This document shows positions 6,743 through 15,034 of a DNA stretch of 64,000 nt, piece by piece. The stretch covers positions 1-64,000 of the forward strand of contig NZ_JBLKNX010000024.1 in the NCBI RefSeq assembly GCF_051414055.1. Reading direction: 5' to 3'. A program made the position numbers and the translations under genes. Position 1 is the stretch's first letter, and every line of letters starts with the position of its first letter. The DNA is from Halosimplex halobium (lineage in GTDB: Archaea > Halobacteriota > Halobacteria > Halobacteriales > Haloarculaceae). The notes under the pieces are model-generated. The model did no database searches. It worked only from the letters and a program-made list of their open reading frames with translations, and was not told where the DNA came from.

Positions 6743-8961
6743 CCGACCGGTCGAGTCGCAAATTGAGCGAGCGACACACGATACAACTCTTGATTCACGG
6801 GGACAACGACCGGGAAGCCATCGAAGAATTTCTCGACGAGCGGTACGACGTCATCACCGACGACACGCTTCAGCCCGTCGATTGTTACCTCGTCGACGGA
6901 CAGACGGTACCAAGGTATCGGGACGCATTACGGGAGCACAAAAAAGAGGCCCACCCGACCTTCACGCCTGCCCTGTTGATCCAACAGGAAGGGTCGAGGG
7001 GAACGGTCCCGTTGCCGTCCGAGCAGAACGGCGACGGGCCACCGCTCGTCGACGAGGTCGTGTCAGCACCCGTCGACCGGACGACCCTGTTTCGTCGGGT
7101 CGGGAATTTGTTGGCCCGGCGCGAGCAGTCGGTGGAGTTGTCCACGCGCTACGAGGACGTGCAGATTCGATTTCAGCGGCTGTTCGATTCGACGAACGAC
7201 GCGATCTTCGTTGTTGCTCCATCTGGTGACGAGATCACCGAGTGCAATCCCGCAGCGTGTGACCTCGTGGGGTATTCGCATGACGAATTGCTCTCAGTAT
7301 CCCCGGCTGAAACGATCCACACCGACGATCGCGAGTGGTTTCAGTCCTTTCTCCAGCAGGTACAGGAGGCGGGGCAGGGATCGACCGACGACCTCACGTG
7401 TCAGACGAAGGAGGGAGAAACACGACAGTTGGAGGTGTCGGCTGCGACGCTCGAGGATTCCGACCAGTCACCGATAATCCTCTCTGCACGCGACGTGACA
7501 GACCGGAAAGCGTACGCACGAGAGCTCGAACTGAAATCCCAGGCGATGGACAAAGCGCCCGTCGGGATCACCATCACCGACCCCGACCGAGAGGACAACC
7601 CGATGATCTACGTAAACGAGGGATTCGAAGCGCTGACGGGGTATACCGAGTCTGAAGCGCTGGGACGCAACTGTCGGTTCCTCCAGGGTGAAGCAACTCG
7701 AGAGGAACCAGTCGCCGAATTGCGCACGGCAGTCGAGAAAGACGAGCCGGTGTCCGTGGAACTCCGGAACTACCGAAAGGACGGCAGTCAGTTCTGGAAC
7801 CGCGTCAGTATCGCGCCGGTGAGAGACGACGCCGGAACCGTCGAGAATTACGTCGGGTTCCAGGAGAACGTATCCGAGCGCAAAGAGCGCGAAATGGACT
7901 TACAGCTGTTCAAAAAAGCCGTCGAGAACGCAGGACATGCAGTCTTCATCACTGACAGGGAGGGCACTATCGAGTACGTGAATCCGAAATTCGAATCCCG
8001 AACAGGCTATACTCGTGAGGAAGCCGTCGGTCGGACCCCCCGTATCATCAAGTCAGGCAAACAGGACGAGGAGTTCTACGATCAGATGTGGCAGACGATC
8101 CTTTCGGGCGAGCAGTGGAATGCAAATCTCATCAATCAGCGCAAAAACGGGGAGCTGTACCACGTCGACCAGACGATCTCGCCCATCGCGAACGGCGATG
8201 GAGAAATCACGCACTTTGTCACGATCGAGTCCGACGTGACGAATCGTCGGTTGCGCAAACAGCAACTCGACGTTCTTAACCGCATCCTCCGCCACAATCT
8301 CAAGAACGCAACGAACGTGATTCAGGGCCGGGCCCAACTACTCCGCGAATCGCTGGGCGATGACGAACATCGGGCGAACGTGCGGACGATCGAGCAACGG
8401 GCTGATGCCCTGGAATCGCTGGGTGACAAAGCCGAAACTGTGCGCTCGCTGTTCGAAAACGAATTTTCAGCTGAGACCGCTACCAACGTGACGGAGTTAG
8501 TTACAGATGTCGTCACCACCGTTTCTGAAGAGTATTCGACCGCTTCATTCGATATCGATGGTTCTGACCCGCTCTACGTTCGAGCGGATAGCCGGTTGAA
8601 GGTGGCAGTGAAGGAACTACTGGACAACGCCGTCGTCCACAACGACCAACCCAAACCAGAGGTAACGGTCACCACCAGACCGTCCAGGGAAAAGCGGTCT
8701 GAACAGTGGATCGACATCGAAATTTTGGATAATGGACCGGGTATCCCGGACCAAGAACTGGAGACGATCAAACAGGGCGAGGAAACACCGCTCCAGCACG
8801 GCACCGGACTCGGGCTCTGGATCGTCTACTGGACTGTCTCGCTGTACGGCGGCGAAGTCACCTTCGTGGACAACTCACCCCGTGGGACAGCAGTCGTATT
8901 GAGCCTCCCCCGGGTGTCCACCGACTCGTCCGTTCGGGCAACGCACGCCGAAAACCACTGA
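6739..8961 (+). CDS. LOV-domain PAS histidine kinase (putative blue-light sensor)
   Basis: A 740-aa soluble kinase. Residues 1-135 look like a degenerate receiver. PAS1 lies at about 142-255. The second PAS (about 262-380) is a LOV domain: it has the photoactive-Cys motif GRNCRFLQG (Cys312), the flavin-binding Asn pair in NYRKDGSQFWN (Asn344, Asn354) and the flavin-contacting Gln375 in YVGFQEN. These are the residues that bind FMN and form the light-induced cysteinyl adduct in plant and bacterial LOV proteins. PAS3 lies at about 388-503, followed by a haloarchaeal-type phospho-acceptor segment ILRHNLKN (His519) and an HATPase_c domain (NAVVHND, DNGPGIP, GTGLGLWIV). It starts inside the kaiC-like stop codon and is followed 3 nt later by the next kinase, so co-expression is likely. 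Confidence 0.9.
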   Translation: MTDRSSRKLSERHTIQLLIHGDNDREAIEEFLDERYDVITDDTLQPVDCYLVDGQTVPRYRDALREHKKEAHPTFTPALLIQQEGSRGTVPLPSEQNGDGPPLVDEVVSAPVDRTTLFRRVGNLLARREQSVELSTRYEDVQIRFQRLFDSTNDAIFVVAPSGDEITECNPAACDLVGYSHDELLSVSPAETIHTDDREWFQSFLQQVQEAGQGSTDDLTCQTKEGETRQLEVSAATLEDSDQSPIILSARDVTDRKAYARELELKSQAMDKAPVGITITDPDREDNPMIYVNEGFEALTGYTESEALGRNCRFLQGEATREEPVAELRTAVEKDEPVSVELRNYRKDGSQFWNRVSIAPVRDDAGTVENYVGFQENVSERKEREMDLQLFKKAVENAGHAVFITDREGTIEYVNPKFESRTGYTREEAVGRTPRIIKSGKQDEEFYDQMWQTILSGEQWNANLINQRKNGELYHVDQTISPIANGDGEITHFVTIESDVTNRRLRKQQLDVLNRILRHNLKNATNVIQGRAQLLRESLGDDEHRANVRTIEQRADALESLGDKAETVRSLFENEFSAETATNVTELVTDVVTTVSEEYSTASFDIDGSDPLYVRADSRLKVAVKELLDNAVVHNDQPKPEVTVTTRPSREKRSEQWIDIEILDNGPGIPDQELETIKQGEETPLQHGTGLGLWIVYWTVSLYGGEVTFVDNSPRGTAVVLSLPRVSTDSSVRATHAENH

Positions 8962-8964
8962 CCA

Positions 8965-10395
8965 ATGGAAGACACTGAGACATCGGAAACGCGGAACGAG
9001 AATCGGACGGATCGGTATCGGACTATCCTTGAAGAGTCGAACGACATCGCCACGATCATCGACACTGACGGAACGATGACGTACGTGAGCCCCGCCGTCA
9101 CACGGGTTCTCGGCTACGATCCCGAGGAATTAGTCGGGAACTCTGGCTACGAATACGTCCATCCCGACGACCGGGAGAAAAACGCCGAGGCGGTCGAAGC
9201 CGTTCTTGAGACTCCGGACGAACCCCAGACCGTCGAAGTCCGATTCAAACACGCCGACCGGTCGTGGTGCTGGATCGAAGCCACGATGCAGAACCGGCTG
9301 GAAGACGATGTCATCGACGGGATTCTACTCAACAGCCGGGAGATCACCGAGCGGAAAGAACAGGAACGCGAACTCCGCGAACTGGCTGGAGAGTACGAGG
9401 CACTCCTCAACAATGCAGAGGACGCGATTTTCCTCGTCGATGTCGACGTTTCAGACGACGACATTACGTTCGAATTCGCCCGTCTCAGTCCGGAATACGA
9501 GCGACAGACCGGCCTCACCACCGAAGAGGTGCGGGGAGAAACGCCTCGTGATGTATTCGGTGAGCAAGAGGGAGCTGAACTCGAAGCAAACTATCACCGG
9601 TGTGTCAAAGCACGCGAGCCGATCTCGTATCAGGAAGAGCTAGAAATCGATGAAGAGGCGCGCATCTGGCAGACGAATCTCGCACCGGTACTCACCGACG
9701 GCGACGTAACCCGTCTCGTAGGAATCACCCGGAACGTCACCGACCGCGTCGAACGGGAACGACAGCTTCGTCGGCAAAAGGAGCGGCTCGACGAGTTTGC
9801 GAGCGTCGTCTCCCACGACCTGCGCAACCCGCTCAACGTCGCACAGGGCCGCGCAACGATCCTCGATGAACAGACAGAGAGCGAACATCTCGACCCACTC
9901 CTGCGGGCACTCGACCGGATGGAAGCTATCGTCGAGGACACGCTGACACTCGCTCGTCAAGGTGAGACGATAGACGAAACGGAGTCGGTCAGTCTGACCG
10001 ATCTCGTCGGGAACTGCTGGGGAACGGTAGACACAGACGCGGCGACCCTCGAGATAACTGATGAGATGACATTCCAGGGCGATCGCGACCGATTACGGCA
10101 CGTGTTCGAGAATCTGTTCCGAAACGCTATCGAACACGGCGGCACGGACGTGACCGTTCGTGTCGGACGTGTCGGTGAAGACACTATCTACGTCGAAGAC
10201 GATGGGTCCGGGATCCCCGCAGATCGGGGCGAGGAGATTTTCGAACCGGGCCATTCTTCGACGAATGATGGCACCGGATTCGGACTAACCATCGTGAAGC
10301 GGATCGTAGAGGCTCACGGGTGGACGGTGTCTGTGACAGACGGGTCTGAGGGTGGGGCGCGGTTCGAGCTCGTGATGTCACAATCGGAGGGATGA
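8965..10395 (+). CDS. PAS-PAS histidine kinase
   Basis: A 476-aa soluble kinase with PAS1 at about 18-135 (ending SREITERKEQ), PAS2 at about 138-255, HisKA with His284 in SVVSHDLRNPLN, and an HATPase_c domain (NLFRNAIEHGG, DDGSGIPADRG, GTGFGLTIVKRIVEAHGW). The kinase core closely resembles that of the gene at 3324-5129, including NPLNVA after the His box and the EAHGW segment near the end, so the two probably arose by duplication. It has no receiver domain and must pass phosphate to an unlinked receiver, perhaps that of the neighbouring kinase. It is the last gene of the co-directional run. Confidence 0.9.
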   Translation: MEDTETSETRNENRTDRYRTILEESNDIATIIDTDGTMTYVSPAVTRVLGYDPEELVGNSGYEYVHPDDREKNAEAVEAVLETPDEPQTVEVRFKHADRSWCWIEATMQNRLEDDVIDGILLNSREITERKEQERELRELAGEYEALLNNAEDAIFLVDVDVSDDDITFEFARLSPEYERQTGLTTEEVRGETPRDVFGEQEGAELEANYHRCVKAREPISYQEELEIDEEARIWQTNLAPVLTDGDVTRLVGITRNVTDRVERERQLRRQKERLDEFASVVSHDLRNPLNVAQGRATILDEQTESEHLDPLLRALDRMEAIVEDTLTLARQGETIDETESVSLTDLVGNCWGTVDTDAATLEITDEMTFQGDRDRLRHVFENLFRNAIEHGGTDVTVRVGRVGEDTIYVEDDGSGIPADRGEEIFEPGHSSTNDGTGFGLTIVKRIVEAHGWTVSVTDGSEGGARFELVMSQSEG

Positions 10396-10468
10396 CCCGT
10401 ACTCAGACACGGCACTGTCGTCCATGCATTGAGACGACACCCGCTATGGAGGGGGCGATATGCGTATC

Positions 10469-10828
10469 TCACCGATATTCCGAAATCGACTGGGAAGGCA
10501 CGTAGTATCCGATTTCATCGATCCACGTCGACAGCCACTCGTCGGCAGTTGGCTCATCAATCTTTCCAGCATCGATCGCAGCCAACAGAACCCCGACCGA
10601 CCCGACAACGGTCACGCCTTGGTCTTTCACAAACGATCGGGCATCCCCGTCGTCGGTCAGTAGACGACCGTCCGCAGCGTCTGCCACGGCAAACGCCTGT
10701 GTTTCACCGGGATCGAGATGGTCATTGACAACCGCTTCTCTGTTTGCGACGGTGTTCGGAATCGTCGCGACCTGAATCTCGTCGTCGAGTGTATCGAGTG
10801 CCGACTGAAGATATGGGTGGTTATACAC
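10469..10828 (-). pseudogene. PIN-domain (DUF3368-like) toxin gene, 5' end lost at an IS end
   Basis: The remaining 119 residues match the C-terminal two thirds of a DUF3368-type PIN nuclease: GETQAFAVADAADGRLLTDD holds the central acidic residues, followed by SFVKDQGVTVVGSVGVLL and a short helical tail. Full-length relatives are about 150-170 aa and begin with a V-D-T-S-x-L-I strand carrying the first catalytic Asp. That part is missing. Going upstream, the reading frame runs straight into the left-end hairpin of an IS200/IS605-type element at 10844-10863 and there is no true start. Only a GTG at 10828 opens the frame. No antitoxin gene is next to it. It is probably inactive; truncation by the insertion is the simplest explanation. 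Confidence 0.65.
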
Positions 10829-10833
10829 TGAAC

Positions 10834-11396
10834 AGGCGCAATACCACGGCCTTCAGGCCGTGGATACGCGCCGTCACTTGTGCTCACAGTCCACCGTTCA
10901 AACGCCGTCACCGAGTTTCCCATAGTGACGTTTAAGTGATAGGACGCCCTACTGAGGAGGAGGAATCGGTCGGAACGGAGCGGATTCCGAACCGTCCTTC
11001 GGAGGTGGCCTGTCCACCCACGTAACGAGGTCGTTCGAAAATCGCAGATTTTCGTGATCACGAGAGACGGAGTCTCTCGGACGACAGTATCCGAAAGGGC
11101 AGTCGGTGAACACACATGCTAGAAGCGTGTGCCCGTGCCGACTGCTCAAAGCAAAACAGACGATACCCCCAAGTCCGGTGACGCGTGCCGGCGTCCCCGT
11201 GGCAAAAACAACACCGGGACGCCGTACACGGTCGAGGAGAGGGGTAACGGCGGTTTGGCACTGCCAGCAGTCCACCAGTCCGATACCGTGGGACTACCCG
11301 TGCCCGAACGGGCTGGGAGTCCGGTGATTGGGCTGCGAACCTGAAACTCCCACCGCTCGGGATTCCTCCGCGTTCACGCGGAGGAGGATGTCAACC
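10834..11396 (+). mobile_element. IS200/IS605 (IS1341-type) element remnant without tnpB
   Basis: The left boundary has the sequence AGGCGCAATACCACGG with a perfect hairpin at 10844-10863 (CCACGGCC-TTCA-GGCCGTGG). The right boundary has a hairpin at 11365-11384 (CCTCCGCG-TTCA-CGCGGAGG) followed by AGGATGTCAA. The left end aligns with that of the intact TnpB element at 45073 (AAGGCGGAAACCCACG). Between the ends are about 500 bp with no transposase or TnpB frame. The stretch 11100-11345 just inside the right end could be the structured guide-RNA scaffold that such elements carry. The right end touches the stop codon of the FUN14-type gene, and the left end beheads a PIN gene. Confidence 0.6.
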
Positions 11397-11720
11397 CTTC
11401 TTGAAGCCGACGAGGAAGCCGCCGGTGAAGCCGGCGCTGACCGGGATGACCGACAGCAGGCTCACGACGATCCCCGGCGGCTGATTCGCGGTCGCGGCGT
11501 CGGTCGCGGCGCTGCTCGCGTTGACGAGCCCCGCCGAGAGGCGGTCCCAGTCCACGATCAGGATGCCCTGCGACTCGAGGAACTTGAACAGCGCCAGTTC
11601 GAGGCCGACGAGGATCGCGATGATCTTCGCGACCTTCTTCGCCGTGAAGCCGATCAGTCCCCCGATCACGGCGCCCGATCCCAGTTCCAGCCCGATCTGT
11701 TGCAGGCCGATGTCTACCAT
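11391..11720 (-). CDS. FUN14-domain family membrane protein
   Basis: A 109-aa protein starting MVDIGLQQIGLELGSGAVIGG, then KKVAKIIAILVGLELALFKFLES and a C-terminal Gly-rich hydrophobic helix ending GGFLVGFKKG. This matches the archaeal FUN14 family, small proteins with two or three membrane segments and no firmly known function. ATG 11720 was chosen over an upstream Met because the family starts there and a TATA-like CTTATTC lies about 25 nt upstream (about 11745). The TGA stop (11391-11393) lies inside the right end of the adjacent IS element, so the transposon supplies the stop codon. The protein itself looks complete. Confidence 0.8.
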   Translation of the reverse strand: MVDIGLQQIGLELGSGAVIGGLIGFTAKKVAKIIAILVGLELALFKFLESQGILIVDWDRLSAGLVNASSAATDAATANQPPGIVVSLLSVIPVSAGFTGGFLVGFKKG

Positions 11721-11881
11721 ATCCGACCCGGTGACGGCGGCGGAATAAGGCTCTTGTGCCCGCCGGCCGGCGCGTAGCCCCGGCTTACCGGGGCCGGCCA
11801 CGGGTCCGTGATCACGGGATATTGAGGTCTGAGCCGGTAAGTCGGCGGGCTGTCGGATCCGTCGGCGGCAAGCGACCAGAG

Positions 11882-11889
11882 TTTAAATA
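11882..11889 (+). promoter_or_regulatory. TATA box of hflX
   Basis: TTTAAATA centred 28 nt before GTG 11914 fits an archaeal TATA box for a leaderless transcript. Confidence 0.6.
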
Positions 11890-11913
11890 CGCGGGTGACG
11901 TAGCCACGCGCGA

Positions 11914-13224
11914 GTGACGGAGACAGGATCCGAACGGCGGGCTGTCGTCGCCAAGCGCGTCGACAGCGGACGGGCCAACACGACGGAGATCCGCGACCTC
12001 GCGCGCGCGGCCGGCTACGACGTGGTCGGCGAGGTGACCCAGACCAGGAAGGAGGACCCCGCGACCCACATCGGGGAGGGGAAAGTCGCGACGCTGGCGC
12101 GCCGGGTCGTCGAGACGGAGGCGACGGTCGTCGTCTTCGACAACCAGCTCGGCCCCTACCAGACGTACAACATCGGCAACGAACTCCCGGAGGGGGTCAA
12201 GCTGGTCGACCGCTTCCGGCTCATCCTCGAGATCTTCGGCCAGCGCGCCCAGACGCGCAAGGCCCAGCTACAGGTCGAGCTCGCGGAACTGCGTTACGAG
12301 CTCCCGCGCGCGGAGGCGAAGGCCAGCCTCGCCCGGCGCGACGAGCGGCCGGGGTTCATGGGGCTGGGCGAGTACGACGAGAGCCGCGAGCAGGACATCA
12401 AGGCCCAGATCTCCCGCATTCGCGACGAACTGGAACAGATCGAGGAGACCGAGGAACACCGCCGGGCCCAGCGCCGCGAGTCGGGGTTTGACCTGGTGGC
12501 GCTGGCCGGCTACACGAACGCCGGGAAGTCGACGCTGCTCCGGCGGCTGGCCGAGGACGTCGAGGTCGACGAGAACGAGGACCTGCATCCCGACCTGGAC
12601 GCGACCGCCGAGTCCGAGGACCGCCTGTTCACGACGCTGGGAACGACGACTCGCCGGGCCGACATGGACCAGCGGGACGTGCTCGTCACCGACACGGTCG
12701 GGTTCATCTCGGACCTGCCCCACTGGCTGGTCGAGTCGTTCAAGTCGACGCTCGACTCGGTCTACCGGGCGGACCTGGTCCTGCTGGTCGTCGACGTGAG
12801 CGAGTCGACAGAGGAGATCCGCGAGAAGCTCGTCACGTGTCACGACACCCTCGCCGAGCGCAACGAGGCGCCCATCGTGACGGTCCTGAACAAGATCGAC
12901 ACGGTCGACGCCGAGGAGGTCCAGCGCAAGCGGGAGGCGCTGTCGGCGCTGGCGCCCAACCCGGTCGCCGTGTCGGCGCGGACCGGCGAGAGCGTCGACG
13001 ACCTCCGCGAGCGGATCCACGCGGAACTGCCGGACTACGAGCGCGAGCGGCTCGTCCTGCCGATGACCGACGACACGATGTCGCTCGTCTCGTGGATCCA
13101 CGACAACGCCCACGTCGACTCGGTCGACTACGGCGACCAGGTGGTCATCGAGTTCGAGGGCCGCCCCGCGGTCGTCGAACGGTCGCGCTCGAAGGCCGGT
13201 GACCTCGTCGAGGCGTCGGCCTGA
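11914..13224 (+). CDS. hflX: GTPase HflX
   Basis: A 436-aa protein with the HflX N-terminal domain (about 10-100, with HIGEGKVATLARRV and FDNQLGPYQTYNI), a long basic/acidic coiled region (about 115-185, GQRAQTRKAQLQVELAEL), and a G domain with GYTNAGKST (G1), DTVGFI (G3) and NKID (G4). HflX is a ribosome-associated GTPase that helps split or rescue stalled ribosomes in bacteria; archaeal members bind the large subunit. The start is GTG 11914 with a TATA box 28 nt upstream. It stands alone, divergent from the FUN14 gene. Confidence 0.92.
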   Translation: MTETGSERRAVVAKRVDSGRANTTEIRDLARAAGYDVVGEVTQTRKEDPATHIGEGKVATLARRVVETEATVVVFDNQLGPYQTYNIGNELPEGVKLVDRFRLILEIFGQRAQTRKAQLQVELAELRYELPRAEAKASLARRDERPGFMGLGEYDESREQDIKAQISRIRDELEQIEETEEHRRAQRRESGFDLVALAGYTNAGKSTLLRRLAEDVEVDENEDLHPDLDATAESEDRLFTTLGTTTRRADMDQRDVLVTDTVGFISDLPHWLVESFKSTLDSVYRADLVLLVVDVSESTEEIREKLVTCHDTLAERNEAPIVTVLNKIDTVDAEEVQRKREALSALAPNPVAVSARTGESVDDLRERIHAELPDYERERLVLPMTDDTMSLVSWIHDNAHVDSVDYGDQVVIEFEGRPAVVERSRSKAGDLVEASA

Positions 13225-13264
13225 GACTGCTGGGGCCGGCCTGTCGACCGGCCCCGGGCGCCGG

Positions 13265-13732
13265 TCAGTCCGCGTTTTGCTCGTTCCCCGAATGTTCCTC
13301 CCGCCAGTCGAGCGCCCGTTCGCGCAGTTCCCGACAGCGCTCGCCCTCGACGGTCAGGTCCGGGACGGCCACCGGCGAGCCGTCCTCGTCGATGGCGACG
13401 AAGACGAACTGCGACTCGGTGGTCATCTCCTGTTCGCCGGTCCGGGGGTTCTCGCGGGTCGCCCGGAGGTGGACGTTGACGCTGGAGCGCCCCTCGTCGA
13501 AGACGAACGACTCGATGACGACCACCTCGCCGGTCGGGATCGGCCGGTGGAAGTCCATGCGGTCGATCGAGGCGGTGACGCAGGGCTCGCCGGCGAATCG
13601 CATCGCCGACATCGCGCCGAGCTCGTCCATCCACTTCATCACGTTGCCCCCGTGGACGGTGCCGTAGTTGTTCGCGTGGTTGGGCTGGACGCGCCACCGG
13701 TTCTCCAGGTAGGTGTCGCTGACTTTCGGCAT
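13265..13732 (-). CDS. Acyl-CoA thioesterase (hotdog fold)
   Basis: A 155-aa single hotdog-domain protein of the cytosolic acyl-CoA thioesterase (YciA/BFIT-like) family. It begins VSDTYLENRWRVQPNHANNYG and contains HGGNVMKWMDELGA, the conserved helix of the fold, followed by the strand SIDRMDFHRPIP. It should hydrolyse acyl-CoA to free acid and CoA. ATG 13732 was chosen because homologous sequence starts here; an upstream in-frame extension of 16 residues looks like untranslated sequence. It is transcribed convergently with hflX and lies 61 nt from the alcohol dehydrogenase gene upstream on the same strand. Confidence 0.88.
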   Translation of the reverse strand: MPKVSDTYLENRWRVQPNHANNYGTVHGGNVMKWMDELGAMSAMRFAGEPCVTASIDRMDFHRPIPTGEVVVIESFVFDEGRSSVNVHLRATRENPRTGEQEMTTESQFVFVAIDEDGSPVAVPDLTVEGERCRELRERALDWREEHSGNEQNAD

Positions 13733-13793
13733 GGTCCGACAGAGGGGCGGGAGGCTTGTCGGTCTACCGGCGCCGGTCACGTCGCCGGGCCGG

Positions 13794-14840
13794 TCACGGC
13801 TTCACGAGCACCTTGATCGCCTCGCGCTCGTCCATCGCGCGGTACCCCTCGGCGATGTCCTCCAGCGAGACGGTCTTGTCGAAGATGGGCGACGGGTCGA
13901 GGGTCCCCTGGAGGACGTCGGCGAGCAGTTCGTCGGCGTAGGCGCGGACCGGCGCGACGCCGCCCGCGAGGGTCACGTTGTCGCCGAAGAAGTCGAACAG
14001 GTCTAGCCCCTCGTCGAGACCGTGAGGGACGCCGACGTAGCCGACGGTCCCGCCGGGACGGGCGACGCCGGCGGCCGTCTCCATCGCGCTCGCGGCGCCG
14101 ACGCACTCCAGGACGTGCTCGGCGCCGCCGTGGGTCAGGTCGGTGACGTGGCCCACCACGTCGTCGACGCCCTCGGACCCGCCCAGTACCGTCTCGGTGG
14201 CGCCGAACTCCTCGGCGATGTCCAGGCGGTCCTCGTGGTGGCCGACGGCGACGACGCGGGACGCGCCAAGCCGTTTCGCGGCGAGCACCCCACAGAGGCC
14301 GACCGCCCCGTCACCGACGACGACGCAGGTGTCGCCCTCGCCGACGCCGGCGCTGACCGCGGCGTGGTGGCCGGTCCCCATCACGTCGGTCAGCGGGAGC
14401 ACCGACCGGAGGGTGTCCTCGTCGTCGGCGTGGCGGTCGGGGATGCGGACGAGCGTCCCGTCGGCGTGGGGCGAGCGGACGTACTCGCCCTGTGCGCCCC
14501 CGTTGTCGCCGCCCCAGCCGTCCCCGTTCACGCAAGAGGTGTGCAGGCCGCGGCGGCAGAACTCGCACTCGCCGCAGCTGACGACGAAGGGCGCGAACAC
14601 ACGGTCGCCGGGCTCGACGCTCGTCACGTCCTCGCCGACCTCTTCGACGATGCCCATCGGTTCGTGGCCGATGCGGGAGGGCGTGTCGCGGTCGTCCTCG
14701 CCCCGGTAGGGCCACAGGTCCGAGCCGCAGACGCAGGTGTGGGTGACCCGGACCAGCGCGTCACCGGGGTTCTCGATCTCGGGGCGGTCCACGTCGTCGA
14801 CTCGGATGTCCCGCTCGCCGTGGTAGATGGCTGCGCGCAT
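13794..14840 (-). CDS. Zinc-dependent alcohol dehydrogenase family protein
   Basis: A 348-aa medium-chain dehydrogenase/reductase. The catalytic zinc site shows THTCVCGSDLWPY and GHEPMGIVEEVG, the structural zinc cysteines are in CGECEFCRRGLHTSCVNG, and the NAD(P) Rossmann segment is VVVGDGAVGLCGVLAAK. The C-terminus has the substrate-domain helix and KVLVKP ending. The size is normal for the family. Substrate cannot be named; related haloarchaeal proteins are annotated as alcohol or polyol dehydrogenases. ATG 14840 precedes the MRAAIYHGERDIRV strand typical of the fold. A long hairpin (14953-15034) lies between its promoter and the end of the upstream gene. Confidence 0.9.
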   Translation of the reverse strand: MRAAIYHGERDIRVDDVDRPEIENPGDALVRVTHTCVCGSDLWPYRGEDDRDTPSRIGHEPMGIVEEVGEDVTSVEPGDRVFAPFVVSCGECEFCRRGLHTSCVNGDGWGGDNGGAQGEYVRSPHADGTLVRIPDRHADDEDTLRSVLPLTDVMGTGHHAAVSAGVGEGDTCVVVGDGAVGLCGVLAAKRLGASRVVAVGHHEDRLDIAEEFGATETVLGGSEGVDDVVGHVTDLTHGGAEHVLECVGAASAMETAAGVARPGGTVGYVGVPHGLDEGLDLFDFFGDNVTLAGGVAPVRAYADELLADVLQGTLDPSPIFDKTVSLEDIAEGYRAMDEREAIKVLVKP

Positions 14841-14952
14841 ACATGCAGTCGTGAGTGCGCTACGGGCAAAAAAGCGAAGGAACCGGACACCGCCGGACCG
14901 GCGCTCGAATCGAGGCGGAGACCGACCGCGGTGACCGCCGAGCGGGTCGCTC

Positions 14953-15034
14953 ATACGGATGATTGCAAGCGTTTTCCGGGTCGACCGCACCCAGTCGTGC
15001 GGTCGATCCCGGAATGTCTTGCAATCATCCGTAT
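14953..15034. repeat. 82-bp near-perfect hairpin (long inverted repeat)
   Basis: A 17-bp perfect arm (ATACGGATGATTGCAAG, 14953-14969) pairs with 15018-15034. The inner arms CCGGG-TCGACCGCAC and GTGCGGTCGA-TCCCGG pair with a one-base bulge around a 6-nt loop (14991-14996). The last base is the first base of the stop codon triplet of the SGNH hydrolase gene on the minus strand. It could be a terminator for that gene, a MITE-type element or a regulatory RNA hairpin upstream of the dehydrogenase gene. Confidence 0.85.

Noticed and set aside
11328..11777. 149-residue plus-strand frame over the IS right end and FUN14 gene
   Set aside because: It is antisense to the FUN14-type gene and partly within the IS end; the product is Asp/Arg-rich without any motif.
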